Assembly: GCA_028455995.1 (NCBI GenBank)
Contig: JABELC010000001.1
Location: forward strand, 663,501 to 727,500
Origin: Scleromitrula shiraiana
Lineage: Eukaryota; Ascomycota; Leotiomycetes; Helotiales; Sclerotiniaceae
DNA: 64,000 bases
Reading direction: 5' to 3'
In this document: positions 1 to 13,566 of the stretch, one piece after another
Position numbering within the stretch: position 1 is the first letter of the stretch
How the letters are laid out: every line of letters begins with the position of its first letter
Notes under the pieces: generated by a model
What the model saw: only the letters and a program-made list of their open reading frames with translations
The model's database searches: none
What the model was told of the DNA's origin: nothing
Translations under genes and position numbers: made by a program

Positions 1-1618
1 ACCAGATGCTTCGTCTGCCGTAATGTCCATCAATATTTTCCATAATCTGGCGAATGAGTCGCGAAGGAGCGCTCGACTTTTGCGAAATTCATCCATGGCA
101 TGTTTTATGAGGTGGGAGTTCTTAGGCACAGTCAAAATCTGGTGCAGGATGGCACACAGAGCTTTCTCTGGAGTTCGCTGCAAGATATCATCTTCCTTGA
201 AAAAGAAATAACAAACTGTTCTGGATTTCCCTACTTTGTCCTCTTCCTCGGACAGCATCTTGATTAGCATCTTTGACAGAACCGATTTTCCGCATCCGGG
301 GCCGGCCGAAACCCAGAGGAATGAAGATGACTGAGAATTTCTCCAATGCTGAAAATTTGAGTTATCAAGCAGCCACTGGCAAGTCCCTGAGACAGCATCT
401 GGATTTCGATTCATTTGCTTCTCGTATGAGGATACATAGAAATTTTGAACACAATCGTCTTCCGTGTCGACCCGACGTTGATATTTCTGGATATCTTGAC
501 CAAGCTTAATTGAGGCGACTGTCTCTTTCGTCTCACGTTGTAATGAGATACTCTCCAATGAGTGAGCCAATGTTACATCATAAAGCTTCTTCATGTGATC
601 ATCGAGATTAAGAAGTTCCCTGTTCAGCTTCTCAGAGTCTAAGACTTTCATTGATTTGGTGCACATGGCCTCACAATCCTGTAAATCGGTTAACCACTGA
701 TTCCAGATATCCAGTTTGACCACATCTCTGAGCAAACGAGCCGATTTGGAGTGATTCAACTGAATCACTGCACAACATTGATACTGTAAGACTTTCGTAT
801 AAAGTTCAGTAATATCCTTTTCAAATTTTGCACGAAGTTTTATAGTATCAGTCGTGACAGTGGCTAGAGAAACGACAGCGATTTGTTCTCGGTACAAACG
901 TTCAGAGACAGTAAATCGGCAAAGTATGTCAGAGATGTAGTTAATACCTTTGACAAGATTTTGTGGTTGTTCCGAAGCATTCACCAAAAGCTGTAGTGCG
1001 GTGTTAGTTAATGTTAAACATAGAAAATTTGATGAAACTTGCAGGTAAAAACAGGCTCACACCTGCCCAAACCATAGCTGCGTGAGGCTCTGCTGAAACT
1101 ATACTGCCGATAAATGATTGGGCATATAATGCTGTTTTGGCGACTTTATCTAGAGTCGCTCTCACTTGTATATTAGCTTTTCCCATCTGAACTCTCCAGT
1201 GCCGCTCTTCAATTAATTTAAGCTTATCATCGATTGTTTTTATGAGATAATCTGCAGCACCATCATCTTTCAATGCAACCACTGATTCTTCTCGTAAAAT
1301 TTCTTGGTATGTATCCACCAGTTCTCTGTTACTCTCATCTTTTTGCAAGGCTTGGAATGCATCACGCCAGAACGATTTAGAAGACGCATCTTCTTGTCCC
1401 GAATTAGTGGTAATGGGTGATTGGATTGTAGGCGTAAATGATGGCAATAAAATTGAAGTCGATGTAGAATTGGACAATGGTAATAATTCAGGTTGTGACG
1501 ATGTGCCTGACGGAGAAATAGTTTCCCCACTTAATTCTGTTCGAAGTTGTGGATCATTGGCCCCATTGGATTTCCTTCTATTTTTGTGTCGTGAAACTTT
1601 TGAAAGGAAGCGACGCAT
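1..1618 (-). CDS. NACHT-domain STAND NTPase (NLR-like), 3' part beyond the window
   Basis: Exons read on the minus strand are 1618-1043 and 990-1 (open at the window edge), giving 522 residues. The first exon has a basic start (MRRFLSKVSRHKNRRK), a Ser/Thr/Pro-rich linker, and then a helical region like the N-terminal domain that precedes NACHT in fungal STAND proteins, with the family signature HAAMVWAGVSLFLP continuing after the intron as LLVNASEQ. Near residue 420 lies the P-loop AGPGCGKSVLSK, followed by a YFFFKEDD segment typical of fungal NACHT ATPases. The Walker B motif and any ankyrin, WD40 or TPR sensor repeats would lie left of the window. The family acts in non-self recognition and programmed cell death in fungi; that role is inferred here. 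The intron at 991-1042 uses a GC donor (GCAAGT) with a TTAACTAAC branch and a CTACAG acceptor; only this splice restores the family sequence. Confidence 0.85.
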
Positions 1619-4600
1619 AATTTACAAGTATATATAAGATTATTATGGAATCGGATGATGAGCTTTCCCTTCTTGAATTTTCAGTGGTAGAAACTTAGAT
1701 ATTTGATGAATATGGAATTTTGATCTTATCATTCAGAGCCGTGCCTCGAATTTATGGTACCAAGTTGACGTGTTACTGTGTCACTTGCCTCCAAGGTTGC
1801 ATTGCATATGAAAGTTTAATGATACCAAATACATAAGTCTCCTGATCCGGGTTTATATCCTCACAGAAATGATTTATACTCATATTAAGAGATATTATGC
1901 TTGATTGGGTAAGGATTCTAGCCTGTTTCTACTCGCCTTCGTGAATATTATTCTTAAATAGCATATAGAATTATCCTTATATAAGGAGGCTTGATTGTAA
2001 CAAATCTCTCGAGTTCCCTCAAAGTCTTATATTCATGTATGCGCATTTCTCTACCTCCAAGTATTTTTATAGTTCCGCGAAAGGAAGAAAATGAGAGATA
2101 GTAAAAAGTACTTCCTGTTCTCGTTGTTGAATCCATTGCATACTATTTTCTCATCATTGCAGTACTAAATTGAAGGTTTCTTCCTCGACTTCTTCTTTTC
2201 AAATCAAATTATCACCCCCTCCGAACAAGTTCTCTCACCTGGCGCCCATGACCGGATTGATGTCGCCTTCAGCAATTAAGTCCTTAGGGCACCAGGGAGT
2301 CCAGAACCATATTCTGGACGGAGGCTATGGACGGTGGCTTGGGTTAGTTGGGCAATTAGACTATTGAGTGCTTGCTTGGCTGATAGCTGTTTGATGGGCT
2401 CTGAATGAGTTTGGTTGGGCTATGTTTGAGTGGATTAGATGTTTTGATGGTTATCCATTAAAAGAGGAGGGGAGAGATGAATGGATAGAAGATCGGAAGA
2501 AAAGGAAGAAGAGAAGAGAAGGGCGAGGCGGGCGAGGGTAAGAGGAGAGAAGAGGAGGCCGTGGAAATGGAGAGAGAAAACGGGTATGAGTGGGATGGGA
2601 TCGGTAGAGGGGGGAAAGGAATAGTTTAGAAAGAGAGTGAGCGACGAAAGAGATAGATATAGTGAGCGAAGTGGACAGGCTAACATGTTATTATACTCAT
2701 CGATCAATACCGTGGTATTTCTCGATTGCTAACCACAACGCAAGTAGTACATTCTAAATGTTCCCTTCCTATCTAGTGTGCGCGCAGGCCACAGCGGACA
2801 GGACAGCCTTTCCTTTGCAACAATGAGAATTTAAAGTTTCAAATGATCGTGTATATATTTCAGCAATAATGTAGTACTCTACCAAAAGTATTACAAAAAG
2901 CTGAATTATTGTATTCCTCGTATCTCAACAAGTAGGTCATCGAGAGCTGTACTCTAGAATAAGTTGCATGTTTGAACGACTAGACGAGGAAGTATTCGAA
3001 GAGAATTGAAGGGAATAGAAATCGGGCCCATAACTCAGAATATCGCCTCAGAGGGACTCCCGCGCACCTCAAAACGTGTATATAACTTATGAAGCTATAA
3101 AGTTCCTTAAGGGCTTCTTCCTCTCCGAAAATTACTAGTACATTACATAATCAAAATTTCTAGCAAGACGAGCCACGTGTAAGAGCGCTAAAGATAAAAA
3201 AATCATGGAGCGAGGCGAGGTAAAATAATTCGATACTAAAAGAAAAATTTTTCTTACTTGTTTTGTTTTATGTGTTTTCATTATCTATCTTAAATAAAAC
3301 TAGATTGGAGAATTTGATATGATAAGAAAGATTGATGAGCTTACATCATATAGTGTAAGCAATATGTAAGTAAAAAATGATTTACGATAGATATCTAGAT
3401 GATAAGAAAATTGTATATCGGCACGCTAGATGAGTGAAGAAGAGGTAGGGAATAACCGAAGTGGAGCGAGGAATAAAGGGGTAGAGAAATTGTGTTCAAA
3501 TATAGAGCAGAGAATACCGAGAATACTTATTTAGTTAAGACCTCTTGAAGAAAGATAAAGAAACGATAAGACCGAACCTTGAGTATATGACGTAATGATA
3601 CGCTCGTAAGATAAGATAAGAAATCGAGAAGATTGAGCTAACATTTGAATATCTGGATAGAAAGATAATTGGGCGAATTGACTGTCATTAAACTTGATAC
3701 TTGCGTTGGCCATTATTTATTCTATATCGAATCCTAATTGGCGTGAATAGAATCCTTTGTTTACAAACCTAAACATCTCACTTAGACACAACACAGCACA
3801 ACACTCCCGAGGTCCAGGCCCAAATACTCGGTGAACATCATTCAAACGAACACGTACAGCAGCACCCCTCTCCCTAAAAATCACACATAGCACCGCAGAA
3901 TCCCAATCCCAATCCCAATCTCAGCTCGATCCGGCGTCACCGTCCCCGTCATCATCATCATCATCACCATCATCATCATCATAATCATCGTCATCACTTT
4001 CATACTACACACATGACAAAACTAATTAATGCCTCTCCGACCAACTTCAGCTCATCAGCCCATCCGAAGTCTCCAGCACCGGTAGTAGAATCCGTGAGTG
4101 GGGGTTTAATTATTCTTTTATCCCAGCCCCAACACAACCATGGTGATTCTTGATACATAGCTGAAAGGATCTTGGTATTTCGTTGGTGTGATGCTAAGTT
4201 GTGACCTGGAAGGGGAGCTTCGTGTTTGTTAGCGGTGCTGGCTGGCTGGCTGGTAGAACGCTGGCGTAAACGGGGTTTAGAGGGGGGGGATTTAAGGGGA
4301 TTTTTCTTCTTGGGGAGATTACCGGAGGTGTGGGATGCATGGGATGGTTGTACTTGGGTCGATCGGTGGTATTGTGGTATTGTGGTATTGACCTTTTCAT
4401 CGTTGCTTCACTGATGTGACCATGATGGTAATGTGGAAATGGATACACAGTAGGTAATAAGATGAAAGAAATATTGTTGTTATACAAACCCTACGCCAAC
4501 ATCGCCGTAACAACACGGACACAAGAGAACCAACCCTGCTATAAGACAATACGGTAAAGAAAAAACCAAGCCTCAGAAAAATTCAATACCACAGAAGAAG

Positions 4601-7600
4601 AAAAAAATGAAGAATTTTTTCTACTAACTTTATTATCTTCGTTTCACATTCTTCTAGAAATAAATTTCTTCTTCCTCGTCTCGTCTCGTCTCATCATGTA
4701 TTTTCGTTCGGTTACCTAGCGTCATGAACGTTAGGTTGGTTGATTTTCATGCCATGCTACAGGTTACAGCGATCGATCAAATAACATGGCAGGGCGTTCC
4801 CGTCCTGGGTTTTTTTCTGCTTTATGTTTCAGATTGTTTGTTCTAGAGAGGCTAGTGATAGTGAAGCAAGCTAGCTACCGTGCTAGTCCTCGCTAGTCAT
4901 TTTGTTAGCTTGGAGGTTCGTATAGATAGTAGATAGTACGGAGCTGGGTATATTTATATCTACGCTTGGGATTTGGGGACGAGAGATAATGAATGGGCTG
5001 GACATGTTGGTTTGATATTGGTATTGATATTGATATTCGTGATTGAAAATAGAATGGCATGACATGATTGATGATCGATATAACCCTCAATCCCACTACC
5101 AAATTATTAATCAACCTGGTGAACTGCCTGGGTGTGAAAACCTGTAAGCAAGTACGCAAGTACCGATCGGTAGATAAATGTCATTCATTAATCAAAATCA
5201 ATGAATGTCAATGAATGAAGGACCCAAAATTGATAGAACTAGATAAAACTAGTATCATATCAAATCAAACCAGCCCATGGTCTAACTATAGTAGTCTGGA
5301 AGTTAATTGATCGCTTATGTAGATAATGATGCCAAATACGGTCTGGTTTGAGGCTTGATCTTCGATTGCTTTGACAGACATGTCAAACTACCTACGGAGT
5401 TATAGATAGTACCTCGAGAGTACTTACTATTCACTACGAGGCTAGGTAGGGTTTTCGGTACCGATTTGCCTTGTCTCATGATACGAAATCGAGTATGTAT
5501 GTATGTATGTATGTATGGAAAATTTCAAGAATTGAGATTATCTATATAGATATAGATGTTTGGAAATATCATGTGTCTTACCTAGGTACAGTAGATATAT
5601 AAATATAGATATCCTAGATTAATCACAATGCGAACAAATATCTATCTAGTGATTATGCCGGTAGTGATGATCTTACTCCTTGTTAAATCGGAAGCGCGCG
5701 ACTGATGAATAAATAACGACTAGGTATGAAGGAGATTTTCCAGGCAATTAATCAATATCGATGGTTTATTTCTTCACAGCCTCATCCTCCTATCGCAGAT
5801 GAAAACCAAATTATTAAATCCATGAATGAAGAAATTTGAACTCCACAAAAGTCTTATATTGATCGCCAGATAGATATACGAACGAAATGGGTCCTTCGGG
5901 ATCCATAATTGAGATGTAGTTACATGGTTTAAGCTTTTTGTATTGTATTTTACTTGTGTTGGTATATGATTGATGGTGTATTGATCGAATCTATCTGGGT
6001 CATATACGATATGATGATGGGATGGATGGATATCTTTTGATAATACATATAAGGCATTAGCCACTGCGGGGCCAACCTCCTCCTTTACGGTTTACTCGAT
6101 AGTTCTATCTAGGTATAGTATTATATGTATGGGATGTATGCCGCTTACTCGCTAATGCAAAAGAAGCTGCCAAGTCGATCGTCTTCGGGAAGGACGGAAG
6201 ATGTTGTAGTCCAGGGGGATTTATTGGTTATTACCTTCATGTTGTATATATCTACTGTTGGAGTTGGAGATCATGAGGATGGTTGGGATGAATCGGAATG
6301 GGGTGATGGGAGGTGAGGTGAGGGGCTTAGTAAGTTGACTGCCGCTTGCTCGGATTACACGCGTACCTACCGTCTCCATTGAAGAAAAGGCTGTGCTGAA
6401 TAAATGGAGGGGAGGAAAGTTGTTTGGCTTTGGGGAATTATTCTTCTAGGTGATTATCTAGGGCATACACGTGTATGTACTTATTATTAGTACTACTGTA
6501 GTACGTACGGAAGGATAAGTTGGAGAGCTCGAGGCTAGCTAAAATATGCATCATCTAGTAAGACTTTACCCTCGATAGCTTCATTAGAACCTATATCAAA
6601 AATCTACTATGAAATCAATCGTTCAATATCATTCGTTCATTATACGCATGGATGTTAACTAAAACTCCCATCCAAGTTAGAAAGCTACTGTAGTCTAGAT
6701 CCCCAACCTCTTTATCTGATGCTCTTCAATTTTTTTTCGATTCAAAAATCAAGTTTCAACGTTTGAAAATATCTTCATTATTGGCATTTCATTTGTCACC
6801 GTTTATTCACATACATATATACATAGTAGGTATAGTTTTCTATGCATTATCGTGGCATGGATCTACTTGCATGAGGCAAAGATTACCAGCCAGCCAGCCA
6901 GCCATTCAAAAAGTTGGAGGAGAGGGAATAATGCTTTGGCATAGCATGGCATAGCATGGCATGGCATGGCAGTTTGGTACTGGACTAGGCATTATTCATT
7001 CTTTATCCAAGCTCACCTCCTCTTTCACCTGCGGTATGTATGTATGGATCGTACTGTACATACCATACCGTACTGTAGTGGTCAGCTTTGATGCATGTTT
7101 CTAATCAAGCCGCTGCCGCTGCCGTTGCCGCTCAAGCAAAACAGAAAGAAAAGAAATGAAAAAACGCCTACTCACGATAATTTAGTATTATATTTCATTT
7201 CGATTATTTTATTCTCCATTCCAAATTCATATATCCAGGACTATCTACCCGTGTTCTAATACTTAGGAAGTAACATTAATGACAGTGCGGAAATAAGACA
7301 CTCGGGGTTTTTTTTTCCTACATTGAATACAACATTCACATTTCGCATTTCGCATTTCGTATCTGGTGTTTGGTATTTCGTTACAGTACAGACTGTACAG
7401 TATAGTGTATGCCATGCCTACAACATTATTGTATGGCTTTTACTTTTTTTCTGCATCTTCTGAAACATTTATTTATGGATGAATTTTAATGATTTTACTT
7501 AACTTGATTTGATTTGATTTGATCTAATCCATGTAATTGGTGATGCAATTCTATTCAAATTAGAACTAGGAAACCATACGGAAGTAGACAGCAGTCAAGT

Positions 7601-7843
7601 TTAACTTGCTTGATGCATAACATAATAATAAGCACAGTCATAAGCACAGTCAATAAAATACTGGTACGAGTTACTCGTATATAATACACATAATAATTTT
7701 AACAGGTTATAATTTCAATTGGATCTTGGATACTTGGTTATATAGTCTTAACTCTACTTTCTTACGGATTTTCTCTCTATCTCTCTCACATATAACATAT
7801 AATAACATATAATATATAATATATAACATATAACATATAACAG

Positions 7844-7892
7844 ACTACACACTACACACTACACACTACACACTACACACTACACACTACAC
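7844..7892. repeat. Seven perfect tandem copies of the heptamer ACTACAC
   Basis: Seven uninterrupted 7-bp copies, followed by a partial copy. It lies about 1.1 kb upstream of the disordered-protein gene start at 8971. A heptamer unit is rarer than the tetramers found elsewhere in this window. Confidence 0.95.
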
Positions 7893-8449
7893 ACATACCG
7901 GCGGCACTCATCCATACATTCACATCCTTCATTAATTCGCGCTTCAATTTCACCTCCCCATTATTTATTTCTTCCAATTATGATCAATTCTTTACCGCAA
8001 AACCTTTATTAGAACTTTAATCCACAGTTTTATATAAACTAGGATTTGAGGCTTACAAGTTATTATTATTATAACCAACATTATCCTGGTTTCAACTCTT
8101 GGAGCTTGTACCTTTTCTTTCTAATACCCAGGTATCCTTGTTTGAAGCTCCATACTAACATACTATCTATCATACATCGTGCCATACATAAGAAATCTTA
8201 TAACTTAAGTTGCTTCAATAATTATAATTATAATTTCAATAATTATAATTATAATTATAATTATAATATCGATAAAGTACGGAGTATATCGCCATACTTT
8301 CCTCCCTCCACCCTCCACCTTCTACCTTCCACCATCCACCATCCACCATCCACCCTCCTCCTCCTCCTCTCCTCTTCAATTCTTGTTCTTGTTCTTGGAT
8401 TTTTATATCAAGAGAAGAAGTGAATATTTGAATCCAAGTGGGAATAAGT

Positions 8450-8498
8450 GAAGGAAAGGAAAGGAAAGAAAAGAAAAGAAAAGAAAAGAAAAGAAAAG
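8450..8498. repeat. Pure purine tract (GAAAA-type), 49 nt
   Basis: Uninterrupted A/G run made of GGAAA then GAAAA units, inside a wider purine-rich stretch (about 8437-8571) with GAA repeats. It lies in the leader or promoter of the gene at 8971. Confidence 0.9.
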
Positions 8499-8724
8499 TT
8501 AAGAGAAGAAGAAGAAGAAGTTAATAGAAGGAGAAGAAGTTAAGAGAAGAAAAAGAAGAAGAAGAAGAAGATATACTTTTTTTTATTGATTTATTCTTTA
8601 CTTTTACTACTATTGAATTTCAAACCGTCTTTTACGTCGACACTCACTACCTCAACCTTCCCACCTACGCAATACCTGCCTTCTATATTTCAATAACACA
8701 TCATAGTCAAAAACTCTCTTCCTA

Positions 8725-8785
8725 CCCCTCCTCCCCCTCCTCCCCCTCCTCCCCCTCCTCCCCCTCCTTCCTTTTCTTCTCTTTT
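8725..8785. repeat. Pure pyrimidine tract with CTCCTCCCC units, 61 nt
   Basis: Uninterrupted C/T run about 200 bp upstream of the ATG at 8971. CT-rich tracts are common just before transcription starts of filamentous ascomycete genes; its repeat structure and length are unusual. Confidence 0.85.
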
Positions 8786-8970
8786 ATACTTTCTTTCTCT
8801 ATATCTTTTTTCATTAATATACTTTCTACCCAACACTTTAATTAATCTGGGGTTGAGTGCAATTGGAGGAAAAGAAATGGAATTAATATAATAACTTCGG
8901 ATTCATCTCCCTCGATATCTTCGAAGCACCCTCTTTACCAAACCAAAAGAGTACGCGATCAATCAAAATC

Positions 8971-11900
8971 ATGGGAAATAGTCAATCAGTGCAGGCCCCA
9001 GGAAGGTCTAAGGACAAGAATAATAAGAATAAGAACAAGTTATCGAAACCGAAAACCAAGCCTTCAGTTTTACCAATATCGACCTCAAATAGTCCAAATC
9101 CAAGTCGTCGGAACTCTGTTGCTGGAAAAGGAGCTATAAATACCTCAATCACAGTTCCAAATGGAAAACATCTCGTTATTCCTGAAGATGTAGATATCGA
9201 TCTTACTTTACCTATACCAACTCAAACGCCATCAAAGAGGAAGAGGATGAGCAGTATTTTTAGATCGAGATGTTCAAAGGAAGATCGGAATGAGGATCAA
9301 TTGAATACAAATATTGATCAGGTTCCGGATATCTTAACTTCAAATACTGCTGGCAGATTTACAAGAAGTGATTCTGTCAATTCTATTCAAGAACTTTCTG
9401 GAGAGAAATCTTGGTTGCCAAATCCGATTCCTAGGTAACTTTTCTCCTCTCTCCTCCCTTTCTCTATTTCCCCCATATATCTATTGGGAGATCCTATGCT
9501 AACGAATTATAGACCTTCTCATCATCGTGCAAGCAATTTGCTTTCACATATACCCTTTACTATGAATAATGATAATAATCGACTGTCCCTCGTCACCGAA
9601 ACGAAATCACCAAGACCAGATTCTATAAATATTGCAACGGGATTGGCAGGAAAACAATATGGAGAGATGGATTGGCAACTATCAGACCCTTTATTTCAAA
9701 GATCGCAATCGGATCCTGCGATATATGCACCAATTCGTCGAAAATCCCTTCTTCAACATGGCGTAGCAACGAGACTTATAATTCCAACATCACAAGAGAA
9801 CCAATTTCCAACTTCATTTCATGATTTCGGAAAATGGCAACCATCTTTGGCTTTAAGAACAAATTTGGAGAATCGACCTGGAGCACGTACAGCAACTCCA
9901 AATGATTTAGGTCATATTGGTGCATTTGAACTTGGTTCATTGAGGATTACGAATGGCTCAGCAAGTCCTACACCTAGTGTTGAAGAGAGAAGGGCAAGTT
10001 TACCATCAAATGAACATCATACTATTGGGGTAAAATCAACTTCACAACCACAAGGAATGACGCATCGAAGTTATACTATTTCTGTTCCTTCGGAAGCAAT
10101 GAAACCTCGTTGGATCACTGAAACTGAGACTTCTTCTAGTGGACCCCATCCTGATTCTTTGACCATCAAAATCCCTAATTCAAAAAACGTGGCAAATCCT
10201 ATACTGTCGCCTAACTCTCAATCATTGGGTGTAAATCTTCAATTGCCTCAATTGAGCCCATTTTCATTTGTGGCTAGTCCAAATGTGTCCCCAACATTAC
10301 AACCAACAAGCAAGAAGAATGCTGTAGAGGATGAATTATTTGAACCGGAAATTTCTACTCCTACTCTTGAATCGTCATCTGGTGTTGATAATGTATCTTT
10401 TGATTCTAATTTTGGTCCATCGCCTTCTACGCCTGAACAGCAAGTTTTGACTCGACTTCAAGGAACTCGTGAATCTGCTGCTAAACCTCTATCAAAGACA
10501 GATAGTGGATATAGTTCATCTACATCTAGAAGAAATTCCGATGCTCATGCAATTCCAATGATAAGTCCACAATCTCAACAACTTGCTAGAATGACCAATG
10601 GATCTTCTTCTTCAAGTGCAAATCAATCGGCTCAAAATCCTACTTCGAAATATCGACAAAGTATGTTGGCTGCACCACCCCAAGCTATGAATTCGAACCA
10701 AATTTCGTGGACATCTTTTAGACAACGACCACAATCATATCAAGCAGATTCATCCTTTACGATACAGGCACCCCGAACCACGAGGGAGCAGTTAAGACCG
10801 TCTCCGATTCCCGCTTCAACCCCACGTCGTCTGCATGAGAGAGTTGATAATCCTCAATCCAACCGTTTCTCAACTTTGGAAAATAATGAACATCATAATC
10901 TAAAAAGGCCAGTATCAAAGGAAACACTTGCTACGATCATGTCGGTTGGATCAGCTGAAGTTCGAGAAGAATCACCATACTTTCGATTGAATACTGCAAT
11001 CGCACCAAATTCAATCCCGGAGGAAGACTATCATGTTGGTTGGAGACCACCAAATATTCGAAGACATACCATGGCACCATCTACTCCTGCAACACCCAAA
11101 AATCAACGGCAGTCTTTGCAACAATTGCATACCCCTAGGACTCGTAATACTTACCCACAGGAAGACCAAACTGATTTTGAAACTCATATTACATCATTGG
11201 ATAATATTTCCGATAGTTTGGGAGCTTCGCCCTATGATTTAGCACTGACAGCCATGGATACCACACCGCCACGAAGAATGAGCCCAAGAACAAGAAGCAT
11301 GACTGAGCAAATTCAAACCCCTATCGCGAGAAAGCCCGTCTCTCGATCCAATTCTGAAGAACCCCCATTGTTGAGACCTGAACTAAATGAACGTCAAGTA
11401 TCATATAATTCTATCGCCAATGCAAACCCATTTGAAAATGGTAGTACTGGCCCAAATTCTAGAACAACTTCATCTGGATCAACATTTACCATTCGAGATT
11501 TGCCATCTCAAAGACGCGTAGTTGAAGAATCAAGAAGATTTTCCTTAACAAGAGTCGATAGGGTTCGAAGTCCACCACCTACTTCAATGCAAACTAAGAG
11601 AAGATCCATTCCAGTTCTAAGTGGGCCATTGGTTGTACCCAAATTGAGATCTTTGATGCCAGAACAACAAACATCTCAAAATTTGAGACAATCTCCTAGT
11701 CATTCACCAGAGAGAGGAACGAGGACACCACCATCATCCCGTGATTCATTGTTGGTTGAAATTCATCAAACTCCAGAAAAGGAAACTAGCTTGAATTTTC
11801 AATCCACCAACGAACAACTTCCAATACAACAATTTGAAAGGCCAAATAACTCTCGATCTCAGAGTGCTGGACCAGCTACTCAATATCATCGCCCATTACC

Positions 11901-12312
11901 TCTTCATCATTTTAGTTTCGATGTCGACAACAATCATTCTCGTCGTTCTTCCTACAGCGAGAAAGATTGGGAATCTCATGCTGGGGATTACAACCACACA
12001 TACGGATCTCAACTACCAATTCATGACCACATACATGACGATCACGCAGCTGGTACATCATGGTTTGATGAGTACCCTCAAACGAAATCGGCAGATGATG
12101 CTTCGGCGGATGATATCTTGGTTTTGGATCGTTATGCGGGGGGGTTGGGGTATGGTTATGAACCTGGTTTTGGGTTGGGAGGCAGTGCTGGGTTGAGAAA
12201 TTCGGGTATGCTGGCTGATGGGGAGAGGAAGGGTGTGGACGTTAGTAAGACTTATGGGTTGGATTTTAGTGATGTGCCGGTTTTCTTGCAGAGGGTCAGG
12301 GCGGGTGCTTAA
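8971..12312 (+). CDS. Large disordered protein with N-terminal myristoylation motif, function unknown
   Basis: Exons 8971-9434 and 9513-12312 give 1087 residues. The 78-bp intron has a GTAACT donor, a GCTAACG branch and a TATAG acceptor, and the split Arg codon joins the frames. The protein starts MGNSQS, with Gly2 and Ser6 as expected for N-myristoylation, followed by a Lys/Asn-rich basic segment, which suggests membrane association (inference). The rest is almost wholly low-complexity Ser/Pro/Asn/Gln/Thr-rich sequence with no fold I can recognise. At least eight RRxS/T sites (for example RRNSV, RRKSL, RRASL, RRHTM, RRFSL, RRSSY) are spread along it and fit basophilic kinases such as PKA. 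The acidic, Gly-rich C-terminus (about 1015-1060) has codon use shifted to G. It has a long, repeat-rich leader and no close coding neighbour. I do not recognise a named orthologue. Confidence 0.85.
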
Positions 12313-13443
12313 TATGGCTGGGGTTGAGAAGGAAGATAAGGAGTTTCGGATGAGCTGTCGTCTTGGATTCTGCTTATTCCCTTGCTATATGAAACGTGGA
12401 TGAGGTGGGAGTCATACTCGTTCTTACACTATCATATCAAATACAGCCAGTAAATGATCGGCGTTGGTATTTGTTTGATTATTATATCATTTTTCTTGTA
12501 TATGGTTTGGTTTGGACTGGAATTTGGGGGCGGGTGGTCAAATGGATGTTGGTTTGGATACCCGGTTACTTTGCTTTATCTTTGCCTGGTTTATGCTATT
12601 TCTCTTTCTTTGCGTTTTTTATTCTCTTTCCTTCCTATTTCTCATTTTCTTTTCGTCTCCTTTCTTTACGTACATACATTCGGTTGGGTTGGGTTGGATA
12701 GGATTGGGTGGGTAGGATGGAATCGGAAGTGCATTCATTATCGTATGCATGCATATAGGACATATTTTTCTTACTCAGGGAGGTGGGATTGGACTGGACT
12801 GGATTGGATCGGATTTGTTCTGTTTTGATTTGATTTGATTTGATTTGGATTCATAGCGATACGGTAACATTTCAGCAATTTCTGATATTGCTCAGGAGTG
12901 CCAAGTGTGGAGACTAGGCGAAAACAAAGATGGGAAGGGAAGGGAAGGGGAGGAAAGATTGCATATAAGATGGATGGATGGATGGATGGATGGATGGATG
13001 GATATTGCGAGAAGTGGGTTATATATAAAATCTGGAGAGTGAGGGGATGATTGCGCTATGGTGGTGTGATGTGGGTGGAATTGAAGGGATCAATATTTGT
13101 ATGTGTTGTAGTATTATGATACCATACTATACCATATCATACTTGATTGATTGATTAATTGATTAATTGATTACCGGTACATATATAATATATATCCTTT
13201 GAAAACAAACGAAATGAAATAATTAGTGTGTTTTTTTTTTTTTTTTTTTTTTTTTTTTTCTTGTGGGGTTTTTTGTTGAATGAGTGAGTGAGTGAGTGAG
13301 TGGGTGGGTGGGTTGTTCTTAGGAGGAATGGCTTGGTATGGATAGTAGATTCTATGTTCTATATTCTACGTTCCGGGTTCTAGGTAGGTAATAGGTGTAA
13401 GTCCGAAAAGTGAAAGATTTTGCGTTAAGTTGCTAGTTGCTAG

Positions 13444-13566
13444 TGGATGGATGGATGGATAGATGGTTGGATAGATGGATGGATAGATGGATAGATGGAT
13501 GGATAGATGGATGGATAGATGGATGGATAGATGGATGGATAGATGGATGGATAGATGGATAGATGG
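13444..13566. repeat. Compound GGAT/AGAT microsatellite
   Basis: About 120 bp of alternating GATG and GATA tetramers with higher-order 8-bp and 12-bp periodicity. Confidence 0.9.

Larger units (their letters stand above)
1619..8970. other. Long gene-empty spacer and 5' leader region
   Basis: No convincing coding sequence on either strand over about 7.3 kb; the open frames are short, repeat-derived and lack family features. The left part (1.6-3.7 kb) is AT-rich upstream DNA of the NACHT gene. From about 3.8 kb on there are CA-, CAT- and TGTA-type simple repeats, for example a TGTA run at 5493-5516. The last kilobase before 8971 contains a heptamer array, a TAATTA-type run, a purine tract and a pyrimidine tract (separate entries), the usual look of a long promoter and 5' UTR of a fungal regulatory gene. 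Confidence 0.5.

Noticed and set aside
8046..8423. 125-residue plus ORF upstream of the disordered-protein gene
   Set aside because: Composed of TAATTA and CCACCAT repeats; sits in the likely leader region.
12396..12828. Overlapping hydrophobic plus ORFs after the disordered-protein gene
   Set aside because: Several frames are open together in T/G-rich 3' UTR DNA; apparent membrane helices come from TTT/CTT richness.
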